DNA of 64,000 bases from NCBI GenBank assembly GCA_029204225.1, contig CM055106.1:37995949-38059948 (forward strand). The letters run 5' to 3'. A program made the position numbers and the translations under genes. Shown here one piece after another: positions 23,740-35,652 of this stretch (its first letter is position 1; the number at the start of each line of letters is the position of its first letter). This DNA is from Diphasiastrum complanatum. Lineage: Eukaryota > Streptophyta > Lycopodiopsida > Lycopodiales > Lycopodiaceae. Below the pieces are notes generated by a model. That model had not been told where the DNA came from and searched no databases. It worked only from the letters and a program-made list of their open reading frames with translations.

Positions 23740-25791
23740 TGTTGGATTTATCTCCTCTACTCTCCTAAATCCTATGTTAATCTGCCTCCATTCATGCTGC
23801 TGCATTTTTACTCGTGTTGTCACATAGTCTGCATATTTGAACTGTTTGTCACTATAGTCTACATTTTTACTTGGGAATTTCCACAGGCGAAAACCCGACA
23901 CTGTCGCTTTTTCACCTTCGGGCCATCTTGAGCAACCAAGTGTTTTGCGACACTTCCAGAAAAGCGACAGTTGCGCAGTCTGCATAAATACAAGTAAATT
24001 TGAACAGATAAAAAATGCGAAAAATGCGACACTGCATTTTTACACATAATTTATGACAAGCGAAAAATGCAACACTGCCTTACAAATGTCGAAGGTGCCC
24101 TACAATAGCCAAAGGTGCCCTTATAGAAAGGCGAAGGTACCATGCAAATCATTTTCTAAGCATTGGATGGAGTGTCGCAATTTTTGCATTGTCATCAATG
24201 TCAATTTTAGCAAAGCCCGATGTCGCGGCCTCCTCACACTCATTCTATGCACTATGTGTGGTGGCCTAGTCATTATAGATTTTCACAAAATCAATGAATT
24301 AAGCAGTATAAAAGGTTTGATTGTTCCCCAAGAGAGAGAATAATCTCTTCTTTTGTATGATGAGTGTATGTAAGATGGTGAATAAAATGTGATGTGTAAT
24401 ATTCACAATGAATACTATAGTGACATATCTGGTTATCCAAAGATATTTGGATAAATTGGCATCCAAAAACACGAATGGTGAAACGATTTGGTCAAGGTCT
24501 ATGATTATAAAGGTTACTTTATCTTTCAGGCTCTTAGGATAACAATAAGCAATCAGATCAGACAACAACTAGCAAATAGATTCATCAAACATAATTGAAT
24601 TGGCTAATGATTCCTCTTAATCAAACACAGGGAATTAGTTCTTATCATAGGAAGCAAACAAAACAGAGCATCAGACAAGTTCGTTATCTGAACACATAGC
24701 TTATTCAGAATTGAAAGAAGTTTTGCTTATGGTTATGCTTAGCAGCTTTGGCTAATTCCCTACACACAATAGTTAGAATTGTCGCTCTCTGGTGACGCTG
24801 ACAGACAAGTATCACAAACAGTTACAGATTGTTCAGAGTGTATTTGCTCAATTGATAAGAAGTAATGTTGTAAGAGATGACACAGGGAAAGAATGCTCAA
24901 GCTTATAGAAACTGGCTCTCTTCTCTCTATTGATACTCAAATTTGTGTGTGTGTACAATGGCATGAATTGTCGACCTTACAGGAACAATCATTGGCCTGA
25001 ATGATGTTTTCCAACCGTTAAGATGTCGGTTGAGATCCGCTAATGTGTCTCTCTAGAACGTCGCACAAAGCGTCGCGAGTTCTAACTTAGAAGTGAATTT
25101 GCAAGATTCAAATAGGCCTTTACATGAATTTAGGCACTATAGCACATTTACATGTATAAAAATTGAAAATTTTTACAATATATAATAATAACTTTGGATA
25201 ATGTGGGATCGTGAGGCTCCACACTATGCAATTAGATTTGACAATAACAGCAACCACCCACGATTTTCCACATACAGCACAACCACTTTTGTACCTTCTT
25301 CATCTGCACACCTGTAAAACTTATGTATATATTGAATACCATCTCAGTATTCAAAAAAGAGAAGATAGAACAGAGCATGATTTTGTAATTCAGAAACAGA
25401 CATTGTAGATGCCTTCGCGCATTGATTCTTTCTCTCAAATAGATTGTCAGTAATAGGTTCATAACCTTTACAGATTGTGATTAGCTTGTGAAGCACGTGA
25501 TTATGTCCACTATTTTATTGTGCTCACCTGCATTATTGACTTGTATATTTCATTGTACTTAATCTGATTACAGCTATGTTTGGTTCTGCGTTCAGATTTG
25601 TGTCAATACTGCAATGTTTTTTGACATTCCGTCTGGCTATCTAATTGTTTTGTCTGGCTGTTTGCTTTTCACTTCTGCTACCACTGCGCATTAAAGGCTT
25701 TAAAATTATCATATTCTTGTGTTTGCCTACTAAGTCACCAGTAGTGCACGCACCGAGAGAATTGAAGGGCTCATTCTAATATTCTCCCACA
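23740..25791 (+). repeat. 5' LTR of element G, interrupted by a solo LTR
   Basis: Starts TGTTGGATTTAT and ends ...ctcccaca before the primer-binding site. Without the insert at 24257-25223 (and one target copy) it is about 1080 bp. It matches 31406-32210 through tctactctcctaaatcc, cttcatctgcacacctgta and gcattattgac. It contains cga/gcgaa-rich blocks (aaggtgcc, gcgac) that recur in the LTR at 56.0 kb. Confidence 0.8.
24257..25223. repeat. Solo LTR, 967 bp, with 5-bp target duplication
   Basis: The segment has TG/CA ends within a short inverted repeat (TGTGG/CCACA) and is flanked on both sides by ctatg (24252-24256 and 25224-25228). Removing it and one ctatg restores the continuity of the G LTR with its other copy. 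A TATA-like gtataaaagg lies at 24308. No internal coding region is present, so it arose by LTR-LTR recombination. Its family is not otherwise in the window. Confidence 0.82.
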
Positions 25792-25804
25792 TGGTATTAT
25801 AGCC
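25792..25804 (+). other. Degenerate primer-binding site of element G
   Basis: TGGTATTATAGCC differs at two positions from the usual TGGTATCAGAGCC and sits directly after the LTR. Confidence 0.75.
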
Positions 25805-25995
25805 TAAGATATCAGAACCTATCTGATTCTTTAAGCGGTTTTATTTCAGAGCTATTTCTATAGCTTGATAAGCTTCCACAGAAACAAGACTCTACTAGCC
25901 GTTAGAGTAATTGTCTTCTTGTTCTGTAATTTAGCACCAAATTTTTATACTTAAGTCACTAATAGTTACTCCTATCACCTAGACTAAGCCTCCAC

Positions 25996-26849
25996 ATGGA
26001 TTTTCAAGGGAAAGCTAGTCCTATTATGGACAAGCTTGATGGAGCTAATCACCATCTGTGAAAATTTAAGATGAGAATCGTGCTAATGGCTAAGGAGTTG
26101 TATGATGTTGTTACAGGTGCAGAGGGGAAACCTGAAGCTGATGACACAACCATCTCCAAATGGAAGCTGAAGATGGCAAAGCATTTGTGCTGATCATTCT
26201 CAACATTTCGGATATTTAGATCAGCCATGTGTCCGAAGCTCAGACATCCAAAGAAGTCTGAGACATCTTGAGCACATTATACTAAGTGCGAGATATAACT
26301 TCCAAGCTACATCTCAGGAAGAAATTTTATTCCCTCAAGATGGCAAATGGTGATTCCCTACAAAATCACATCAACCAGTTCAAGAACCTACTGAAGCAAA
26401 TGGCCACTATTGGATCTGTCATAGACGATCAAGACGTAGTAATGCAACTGCTTACAAGCTTGCCAAGCTCATACGATAATTGGGTGATGATCATCACGAC
26501 GCATCCATAGCTGACTCTTTCAAGAATCATTGCAATATTGTTGCAAGAAGACACGCGGAGGAATGAAGCCTCTAGTTCTTCAGCTGATCCTCACGTCTTG
26601 TACACCAACAAAGACACGACTAAGCAGAAGAAGAAGAAAGGCTCGAAGCAATCAAAGCAAGACCAGAAACCAACACAACACAAAGAATAGTCAAATTCGC
26701 ATACTAAGAAGAAGTTGTTCTGTAGATACTGCAAGAGAAACAACCACGAGATTCAAGACTGCCAGATACTACAAGCAAAGAACAATAGCAAGGGATAGTC
26801 AAATCAAGTGGCCAATGCAGCTACAGAAGCTCCACAGCCCATTCAAGAC
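25996..26849 (+). pseudogene. Gag of element G
   Basis: ATG at 25996 begins MDFQGKASPIMDKLDGANHH, a typical copia Gag start, with a W-to-stop change right after. Recognisable blocks are ELYDVVTGAEGKP, DITSKLHLRKKFYSLKM and LLTSLPSSYDNWV. A CCHC zinc knuckle CRYCKRNNHEIQDC lies at about 26714-26760. Several stops and frame changes are present. The sequence is replaced at 26850 by antisense gag of element H1, so the frame never reaches the protease. Confidence 0.85.
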
Positions 26850-27110
26850 AAGTGTGAGGCTATCCTCGATGGATAATGATAGCAAGACTACTGCCTTGTC
26901 ATTCTTCTCCCTCCATTCGCATAGCTCCTTGTCTGTTGTTGTAGGCATCTCCTCGGTGCCATCTACCCACAAGAATAAATCTTCACTCTTTAGTATCAGT
27001 GAGGTCTTCACCTTCCATGCTAGGAAGTTAGACCTTGATGAATCCAGAACTATACAGATCTTGGATTGTGTGCTACTGATTAAAGCCATTGCTTCTGAAT
27101 TCGTGTTCAC
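26850..27110 (-). pseudogene. Gag N-terminus of copia element H1
   Basis: Minus-strand frame beginning MNTNSEAMALISSTQSK, with NFLAWKVKTSLIL, LFLWVDGTEEMP and EWREKNDKAVVLLS, then SIEDSLTL where it joins element G. It is about 88 residues of a Gag that is more complete in H2 (50795-51711). The LTR lies immediately upstream on the minus strand. Both borders are truncated, so H1 is a 5' fragment (LTR, primer site, gag start). Confidence 0.85.
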
Positions 27111-27184
27111 TTGTTGATGGTTGTTTGTTGGGCTGATAGCTTTTCGGCTATGTAAGACTTTGACAAGGTATATTATGATACCAC

Positions 27185-28260
27185 TGATGCAAAAAATACA
27201 CTCTGAAAATGCAAATTCCAGCTAGAACTCTAGTGACAAACTGATAAACAAAATCTCGAATGATTCACGAACAATTTTGCGAAACTCGAGTTATTTCTAT
27301 TTGAGAATAATTCATGCTTGGATCAATCAGGCCCTGTAACACAACGAAACAAAACAAAACGAAATCTAGACGAAAATGAAACAAAGCAAAGAAGCACAAG
27401 CATTCGCGAAAAGATCAATCAGGCTCTGTAACGATACGAGATGAGATGAAACAAAACAAGACGAAACGAAACGAAACGAAACTTAGGTGAGCTCTGAAAT
27501 TGATTTACCCTTATAGCCAAGTGATCGTGAAGTGAAGTGAAGCAAAACATGAAGCAAAAGGATTCACAAACAAGATCAGTTTGTCAGGAATTCAGATATG
27601 ATTGCTGGCCACTACCGACTATATCATTCCTACAATCCTTCAGAGTGTAGACAGGCACTACCGATCTACGTTAACAAATTAAAATAACATTCAATAAAAT
27701 CAAACCAAAATGTGGAATTTGAATAAGCAAGTGAATCAGACACACGAATTGTAGCAGACAAAAATACATTCAAGCTCATACAATCATATAGATTAATATG
27801 TGCACAAAAGCTACAATATTTTCTTGATTCTTCAAGCACTGCAAGATAGATCCACGCAGTGCGTTGGCGTGAGAGAAATACAGTTCTCTCATGAATCGCG
27901 TCTCGCTTACTAGCGGACTTCTGGATCTACAGATCCTTTACAAAATTGTCTCGCCCGCAGACATGTATTCTGTATTTTTCATCTTTTGACCTCTTGTCAT
28001 GCTTACTTGCTTATAGTATTATGCATCAAACAGAAAGTATATAGTCGCATTGTGTAACTTCTAGATTAGAGTGATTAAACATCTACAACTAATCACGAAT
28101 TACAAGAGCGACAGATTAGCCACAATCTAGAGTACTTCTATTGATGTCATGATATCTGATCAAATATTTGTACCCCGTGGTACTTGGCTGATCTTCTTGG
28201 TTAGTTGAGGAGCACAACTGATTTCGTGTCATGTCGTATCATGTCGTGTCATGTCCTCTT
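27185..28260 (-). repeat. LTR of element H1 (right border approximate)
   Basis: Begins TGATGC just beyond a decayed primer-binding site (27170-27183, minus strand gtggtatcataa). It matches the H2 LTR through gattagagtgattaaacatc, catctacaactaatca and cagtgcgttggc. It contains GAAAC-rich runs and a partial internal duplication (gatcaatcagg at about 27319 and 27412). The far end could not be fixed. Confidence 0.62.
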
Positions 28261-29988
28261 TTGTCAAAAGCTCAGGTTTTGAAGCTAGCAAAGCTTTGCC
28301 AATAGAAACACTTTGTTTCTTCAGAAAAAACTTTGTCAAAAGCCTAAAGTCATTTAGATGATTTTTATTTTTCAACAGAAAACTCATGGAGTGAACCTTT
28401 CAAACTCTTGCAGTTTATACCATCAAAAGTTGAAGCAATCTTCCTAGCTCCATGAAGGACCTAGATCAAGACGAAGTAAAAGGAATGATGTCTTTCATTG
28501 AGTATGCCTGATATATGAGTAAACAATTTCCAGAATACAGAGATCAAAATGATGCATGTGTCGTCGAAACTACAAATCTTCTTGAATATTTTTCTAAACA
28601 AAAGAATTTGTCGGCATCAACATACACACAAGGAGCTTTCTGGCCACAATGGTTGCCGAACAGCTTTGGACCTACTGGATCAACTCTCCTGGTGGGAGAA
28701 AATGAGAGCGAAATGGATGTAGAACTTCTGCCTTGATGGTTCTATGGGCGAAAAGGTGATGCACCATTATCTGAATTCACACCTTATAGGGAGGTTGCAG
28801 TGGACAAATTTGTTGTAGTTTGGCCTACGAATGATGCTCCAATTTGGTCAGGGTCATCGTAGTTGAGAATGAGACGTAGTTGAGAATGAGACTGAAGGTA
28901 TGGTCACAAAATTCAAAGCACTATGGTATGAACCTAAGTCCAAGTGAAAATGTGGCAAGAATCTGGTCAACAACAAGATGTTGTTGTTGGAAGTATTTCT
29001 AGTTATGCGGTGGCTAGACCTACTTACGGATGTAGTATAGGGATGTAGAGGTTCGTCCACTTCTTAAGTTTCTACAAGCTTTCTAGCAAAATCAAAACAT
29101 CAACAAAATGGAGCACTAAGGCTTCCCAACTAGTGCTAAAAAATAAATGGGGTGGCTAAGGCAGTACCCAACTAGCCACTTAAGAAATACAAAAGTCCTG
29201 CTAAGGCTTCCCAACTAGCAAGAAGATTAATCTAAATTCTACTTGACACCCAAAGGTAATAAAATGAGATTGCAGCTAATACTAAACATAGAACCAATAA
29301 AATGCATGCCACAATACAAACCAATGAGAAGGAGGCAAGAGGAGGCCCGAGCACCTTCCCTCAAGCTATGCACCTTCCCAAGGGGCACACAAATGAAATA
29401 GAATGATAATCTCAAAAATAGAAGCATAATAAACTTAATCTCAAAAGTGTTATTTACATGGCAAATACCTCACCTTTTATGGCAAGGAGGATCTTCCATA
29501 AGTATCCACTAACTTATGGGACTAACTTATTTCTAGCCATTCTAGAACTTCTAACTTAGGATGTAGAACTTCAAAGTTTCTAACTTAGGAAAACTTAAGA
29601 CAAATATTTCTAATCTTAAGTTTCCTAAGTCTAAGTTCTAAATCTAAGTTTAAACTATTTTATTATTATTTTAAGCTTCTACTCATGGACTTACAAAACA
29701 CATGCCATGGTGGAAGTTTATTGATAGATACTCATACGTTGGCTTACAAAATACATGCCACAAAGTTTTATTTCTTTCTTTTTATTTATCTCTATGTTAG
29801 CACAGTTGCTAACATTATTCCCCTCCTTATTGGATTGGTGGTCCCACACCAATCGAAGTCTTTTCGTCCTGGATTTTTTGGGCTTCTTGGAGGCGAGATT
29901 GTTGTTGGGAGAAAGAGGGACGAGAGAATCAGTCGTGTGTGAGAAACGAAAATAGCTCGAAAGAAAAGATGAACACGAACGAGAAACG
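28261..29988. other. Insert of unknown origin inside element G
   Basis: Between H1 and the RT of element G. The first part (28450-29000, plus strand) looks coding: FPEYRDQNDACVVETTNLLE, then FWPQWLPNSFGP and LLVGENESEMDVELLP; after a stop come LSEFTPYREVAVDKFVVVWP and, in another frame, ALWYEPKSK. The spaced W-P, P-x-W and W-Y-P pattern recalls small beta-barrel (Tudor/PWWP-like) domains, but I cannot name the family. The rest (29060-29980) is non-coding with repeated ggcttcccaactag. It may be a captured host-gene piece or an unrelated element. Confidence 0.3.
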
Positions 29989-31398
29989 AAACTTGATTGA
30001 ACGAAGGCAAGACTGGTAGCACGAGGATTCACCCAGGTCCCGAACGTCGACTACAGCGAGACTTTCAGTCCAGTAGTCAAACATTCGTCGATCCGAATGC
30101 TCCTGTCTTATGCTGCAGCTACCGACCTCGAAGTACATCAACTTGATGTACAAACAACCTATTTGAATGGAGTTATACAAGAAGATATCTATATGATCCA
30201 GCCCGAAGGATACATTTTGGAAGGTATGAAGAATCATGTCTGTAAACTCCACAAAGCACTGTACTGTTTGAAACAGTCTACCAGAGCTTGGTTTCAGAAG
30301 ATCAACACATTCCTCATCGAACAAGGATTTAAACCAAACACTACTGATTGCAACGTCTATTCCAAGTCAATGCAACAATCCTTTATTATCATCACGTTAT
30401 ACGTGGATGATACGTTGCTCTTCAGCAACAATACCAATATGGTCAAGGATTCGAAGCAGATGCTATTTTTAGAGTTTGACATGACTAATCTGGACGAAGC
30501 TCACTTCTGTCTGGGAATTCAGATCCACGGAGATAGATTAAAGCGACTGATTTACATCACTCAACAAAGGTATCTTCACAATGTTCTTAACAGATACAAT
30601 TTGATGAATTGTAAAGTAGCTCACTCACCAATGGATCTAGGCTTGCATTTGTCAAAGGACCAATGTCCCCAGACCAAGCAGGAAGAGGAGCGGATGAGAG
30701 AGTATCCTTATCGATCGATACTTGGATCTCTCATGTACGCAATGGTTTGTACAAGACCAGATATCTCTTTTGCAGTAAGCTCACTCAACCAATATATGGC
30801 TAGTCTTGGCATTACCCATTGGAATGCTCTCATACAAGTCATGAGATATATTCGAGCTACCATGGACCAATGCATCTGCTATGGAGATGTCAGCAACGAC
30901 AATCTTCATCAGCTCAGTGGTTATTCTAATGCAAACTGGGAAGGAGATGTAGACAATCGTAAGTCCACATCTAGATTTACATTCTTCTTCAATGGCGGTC
31001 CTATCTCATGGAACAGTCGTAAGCAAACTTCTATCGCACTTTCTTCTACAAAAGCAAAATACATTGTTGTTTTTCAGTCTATTAAGAAAACGTTTTGGTT
31101 GAGAAATTTACGGTCAGATGTTAATTTGTATCAGTACAGCCCTACCATTTTATTTTGTGATAATTAAAGTGCTATTGCCTTATCAGCCAACCCTAGATTT
31201 CACTCTAGGAGTAAGCACATTGAAATCAGATATCACTACATCAGGAGCAAAGTTCTCAACAAGGAGGTGAGCTTAACGTATTGCAGAACGCAGGACATGG
31301 TTGCAAATATTTTTACAAAAGCATTAAGTGTTAATGCACACAACAAGTTTTGTGCATTGCTCAGTCTGAAGATCAAGGCATTCACGGATTCAGATTAA
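29989..31398 (+). pseudogene. RT and RNase H of element G
   Basis: The frame enters at [20 protein letters not shown] and runs through RT with the YVDD box (LYVDDTLLF), [18 protein letters not shown] and RNase H ([33 protein letters not shown]). A TAA at 31165-31167 replaces the Gln after CDN; the same frame continues FHSRSKHIEIRYHYIRSK to the stop at 31396-31398. The key RNase H residues are weakened (SNANW for the usual DADW, TKAKY for TEAEY). Polypurine tract and LTR follow directly. Integrase is absent upstream. Confidence 0.88.
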
Positions 31399-31405
31399 GG
31401 GGGGA

Positions 31406-32210
31406 TGTTGGATTTATTTCCTCTACTCTCCTAAATCCCATTTTTAATTTGCCTCCATTCGTGCTGCATATTTACTCACGTTGTCGCGCAGTTTGTATAT
31501 TTACATGTAAATTCTCACAGGCGAAGAAAAGGCAAAAAACGTGACATTGTGTTTTTACACGTGATTTGTGACAGGCAAAAAAGACGACACTGCCTTACAA
31601 AATGCCAAAGGTGCCCTAGGAAAAGCGAAGGCACCCTGTAAATCAAATCCTAAGGCATTTCGTCAGAGTGTCGTATTTTTCGCATCTTCACCAACGTTCA
31701 GTTTAGCTAACTAAGGCTAAGGTCGCGGCCTCTTCACACTCACCCCATGCAGCTGCGCTAACAGACTTGACAACAATTGCAGCCACCCACGATCTCCTAC
31801 AGACAGCACATCCACTTAGTACTTTCTTCATCTGCACACCTGTATTATTGTGTATATATATACTGGATACCATTTGAGCATTCAGTTTGACGAGATAGAT
31901 TGATCAGAGATCTAAGAGATTGAAGATCAAGTGTGTGTAAATTCAGCATTAGAAGCCTATCAGAGATTAACAAAAGTAGATGCTCTGTGCATTGATTTTT
32001 TATTGTCAGTAATAAGGTTTCATTCCTTTACAGATTGAATTACCTTTGTAGAGCACGCGATTTTGTCCGCTATTGTCTTGTGCTCTACCGCATTATTGAC
32101 ATGTATATTTGATATACTTAAATCTGATAACAGCTCTTTGTGTTGAGTTTAAAACTGTGTCAGTATTGTTATGCTTGTTTTTCATTTTGTCTGACTTTTC
32201 CAGTTCCTCA
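31406..32210 (+). repeat. 3' LTR of element G, truncated
   Basis: TGTTGGATTTATTTCC follows the polypurine tract aagggggga. It matches the 5' LTR to about 32210 (tgtcagtattg...cattttgtctg), after which the last ~200 bp are missing. Confidence 0.8.
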
Positions 32211-32269
32211 ATTTGATAATCAGCCAGTAGATGACTAATATTTAGTCTTGTCTTTCGAAAATCATTCGT

Positions 32270-32477
32270 GACTAATTATCAGTTGAGCCCAGTCCCTCTC
32301 TCTTCGTGAATCATTCGCGATAAACAATTCTTCTGGTGCTTTATTAATAAATGTTTGGCTACAAAATCAGAGTGGCCGTGATTTCTATCACGTTGACTAT
32401 CGCGAATTGTTCTCGTTCGACCTTCATGTCTTGTTCGTACTGCGACAAAGTTGCAGGAGTTCACCATTTCTGACATC
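32270..32477 (-). repeat. LTR fragment of the element I family
   Basis: The minus strand begins TGTCAGAAATGGTGAACTCC, as does the LTR at 57627, and continues tgcaacttt; both contain regions of cgaatgattcgcg type. It lies between the truncated G LTR and the LINE. Confidence 0.6.
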
Positions 32478-32544
32478 ATTGTTGGTGAAGTGCTCCCCCA
32501 TCTTGTAAGTTGCTCTATCTATTTTTAGTTTCATCAGAGTTTCG

Positions 32545-34219
32545 CCTCTTTTCTCTCCCCTTATCAGTGTGACATCTCTATTCCTGGCGGTTGTGAAGCT
32601 GTCATTCATGGTTTGCGTGTCACACTTGATCTCCATCCTGACTGGGTTGTTCTCCAAGTGGATGTTTCCAATGCTTTTAATTTTGTTTCTAAAGCTGCAA
32701 TCTTTCAGGAGCTATGGGCGGCTAGTGGTGAGCTGGCTCAGCTTATCCCATTTGTGCAGTTGTTCTATACTACTGAGACTCCCCTCTTTTACAGTCACCA
32801 TGTGCGCTCTGGGGATCTTTCTACTATCTAGTCTGCAGTGGGTACTCGTCAAGGTGATCCTTTGGGTGGTCCTCTTTTCGCTCTGGTTCATTTCTGTGCC
32901 TTTTGAGCTTTGGCAAAGGCCTTTCTCTCTTACTTATTTTCTTCGGTTGTTGATGACACTCATATTGTTGGTCCTGCTCCTACGGTGCTCCACACCTTTC
33001 ATCATTTCTTTGAGCATCCGGCTTCTCTTGGTTTGTCTATTCAACCTCGCGAGTGTTTAGTGTGGTCTCCAACAGATCTTCCCCTAGACTTTGTTCCTCC
33101 TCAAGGCCTCCTTGCTCCTTTGGATGACATTCGCATTCTGGGTGTTCCTTTTGGGTCTTCTTCCTCCAGCTCTGCTTTTCTTAGTGAGGCTCTCCAATGC
33201 TCATTCAGATCTGCTTCCCCGGTTGGGTGACACACTCAGGTCACGTTTAGCATCTTGGCGTTTTGCTTTATCCAGCGTCTTTCTTATCTGCTGCGCACTT
33301 TTCCCCCATACTCAGGACTTTTGCATCTTCTCTCTTCCTTTGACAGCTCTATTATGGATGTTTTTGGCCACCTTTTGGGCCCAGATTTTTTGGATGGTGT
33401 GGAGACCCTTTCAGTTTGGAACCTGGCTTACCCAATTCTTGTGGAAGTGTGGGTCTTCTCTCTATGGTTTCTTCTGCACCTACAACTTTTCTTGGGAGCT
33501 GGGCTCTTGTCACGCCTGCTTTGTCTTCTCGGTTCCTTTCTGGCTATTGCCCTCTCTTGGCAGATTGCATTGCTCATGTGGATAACGGTTCTCTGCCTTT
33601 TCAGCACCTTCTCATTGTTGCGCGAGAGCTGCTCCCCCTCTCTGCCCAAGCATGTCTTTCTCCTTTTGAGCAACTTCTCACTTTTAGCTCAGGGCAGATG
33701 TTGTTGTTGCTGATCCCATGTGTGGTGACCTATTGTCGCTCTGCCTTCACACCAGGAGAAGCGACAGGCGTGGCAACACAAGAGAAGGAAAAAAACTTTT
33801 CCGACAAGCACCCTACTGATGCTTTCATTCCCCTGACGATTGAGACTTATGGCACCTTGCATCGACCCTTTGAGGAATTTCTTCGCATGTGTTATCATCA
33901 GGCGGTAGAGCATCAAGGTATTCTTGGTTCTATTAACGGGCGACAATGGCTGGGTCTCCTACATCTCATATCCTTTCATTAGCCGACTCATCGCCTCTTC
34001 ACTTTTCTGATTTGCTGCAGCCAATTGGCAGACTCCCACTGACATCATCATAGTTCTTGTACCTTTATTTTTAATGCCAAGATCTGGATTAATCTTAGCT
34101 TTAGTGCAAGCTTCTCTCTTCTTTGAGTTTACTTTTGCATAAACTTCCCTTTCGGGGTGTACATATCTTTTTCATCAATGTACCTACTAGTTTTTTCTAT
34201 GAATAAATGCACCAGGGTA
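32545..34219 (+). pseudogene. LINE (non-LTR retrotransposon) ORF2 remnant, copy 1
   Basis: 5'-truncated non-LTR element. RT blocks seen are SIPGGCEAVIHGLRVTLDLH, VVLQVDVSNAFNFVS, an in-frame TAG at 32829, then GTRQGDPLGGPLFAL and, in another frame, DDTHIVGPAP with LGLSIQPRECLVWSPTDLP. Further parts are FIQRLSYLLRTFPP, SFDSSIMDVFGHLLGP, TTFLGSWALVTPALSSRFL and LPFQHLLIVARELLPLSAQ. The C-terminal block is KHPTDAFIPLTIETYGTLHR with EEFLRMCYHQAVEHQGI. At least three frame changes make it inactive. The 3' end gaataaatgcaccagggta (34201-34219) is shared with copy 2. Confidence 0.85.
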
Positions 34220-34403
34220 TTTTTTCACAACCAACACACTCTTGTATGTTAATCATGGTTAGACTGATATAACCGAGGTTAGAGCTTAGTTCCAATGGAA
34301 GTGGGCAACAGATGCAGGTTTAGACATCTTTTCCCTGGAGCATCTCCAACCCGCTGGATAGCTCCATCCACATCCCCAAGTTGATGCATGATTTTTGATG
34401 CAT

Positions 34404-34405
<2 letters not shown>

Positions 34406-34452
<47 letters not shown>
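34406..34452. repeat. (GA)n microsatellite
   Basis: About 23 GA repeats between the two LINE copies. Confidence 0.95.
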
Positions 34453-34455
<3 letters not shown>

Positions 34456-34613
34456 TGGGCGGTAGCAAGGCTCAAGCCTCACCCTATGGGCCATGGACCG
34501 TGGTACGGGAGGTGGCGACTCTCATCATTACAACCAACTTCCTCACATTCTTATAATATTGTTTTATTATAAAATTAGGGCTTACATTACAAAATCATCT
34601 TAAATCTTAATAG

Positions 34614-35268
34614 TACCTTGGTGCATTTATTCATAGGAAAAAGTAGTAGGTACATTGATGAAAAAAATATATACACCCCGAAGGAGAAGTTTAAACAAAA
34701 GTAGGCTCAAACAAGAGCGAAGCTTGCAGTAAAGTTAAGATTAATCCAAATGTTGGCATTAAAAATAAAAGTGCATAAACTATGATGATGTCCGTGGGAG
34801 TCTGCCAACTGATTGCAGCAGATCAGAAAAGTGAAGAGGTGGTGAGTCGGCTAATGAAGGGAGATGAGATGTAGTTGACCCAGCCACCGTCGCCCGTTGC
34901 AGAATATATAGGGCCTGAGCACGTTGCAGGGCAATGGAAACACGTTGTTTGAAAGAGGCCACGAGAATAAAACCAGGAATACCTTGACGCTCTGCCGCCT
35001 GATGAGAACACATGCAAAGAAAATCCTCAAAGTGTCGATGCAAGGTGCCACAAGTCTCAATAGCCAGAAGGAAAGCATCAGTGGGGTGCCTGTCCTTCCT
35101 TCTTCCGCGTCCCACTCTTTCCGCAGGCGTGTTGATATTGTCCTTTCTCAAGATGGGCTTTGTACTTTGGTAGATGTTATTGTTGTCGATCCCATGCGTG
35201 GTGACCTATTGCCTCGCTCTGCTTTCACATCAAGAGAAGCGACAGGCGTGACAGCACTAGAGAAGGAC
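34614..35268 (-). mobile_element. LINE copy 2 with an inverted 5' segment
   Basis: The minus strand 35095-34614 carries the LINE C-terminus (RHPTDAFLLAIETCGTLHR, HQAAERQGIPGF) and 3' UTR to the shared end gaataaatgcacca. The segment just upstream in the element (FRRRVDIVLSQDGLCTLVDV, DPMRGDLLPRSAFTSREATG) is instead on the plus strand at about 35103-35268. So the 5' piece is inverted relative to the 3' piece, and the two meet near 35095-35103. There is no intact frame. Confidence 0.8.
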
Positions 35269-35652
35269 TCGATGGACTCGACGAGAAAATTGGCTCTGGC
35301 GTTTGCTTACTGAAGGGTCAGATAGAGTGGTAGATGCTGCAGCTGAACAAGGAAAGAACTTGGCAAGTGCTGGAGCAGCAGAGAATTCTGTAAAGCAAAG
35401 AAAGTGCGTGGAATAGCGGAGGCACCAAAAAAGTTGCAAACCCAAAAGCATGGCGAAAAGGAAAAGATGAGAAAGGGCTTGCCCAAGCCCTTTCTCTGCA
35501 GCAGCAGCCGCTGGAGCTGGAGCTGGAGCTGAGCAAGGAAAGATCTTGGCAAGCGCTGGGGAGAAGAAAAATCTTTGAAACAAAGAAAGGAGACAGAGAA
35601 GGAAGAGTGGAGGCAAGCAAGCAAGCGAGGTCAGCGAAGCTGAGGGGAGTGG

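Larger units (their letters stand above)
23740..32210 (+). mobile_element. Ty1/copia retrotransposon G, multiply interrupted
   Basis: Plus-strand element with 5' LTR (23740-25791, split by a solo LTR), degenerate primer-binding site, gag (25996-26849), a foreign block from 26850 to about 29988 (H1 fragment plus unidentified sequence), the end of RT with RNase H (29989-31398), polypurine tract (31397-31405) and a 3' LTR truncated at about 32210. Protease and integrase are missing. The LTRs share long blocks but have many differences, so it is old. Confidence 0.82.

Noticed and set aside
32569-33713. Separate hydrophobic membrane-protein genes in this interval
   Set aside because: These are alternative frames of the LINE RT remnant; the RT motifs in the other frames account for the sequence.
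34279-34494. Serine/leucine-rich frames over GA/CT tracts (also 58082-58312, 58973-59179, 59677-59753)
   Set aside because: They are translations of dinucleotide repeats and have no independent support.
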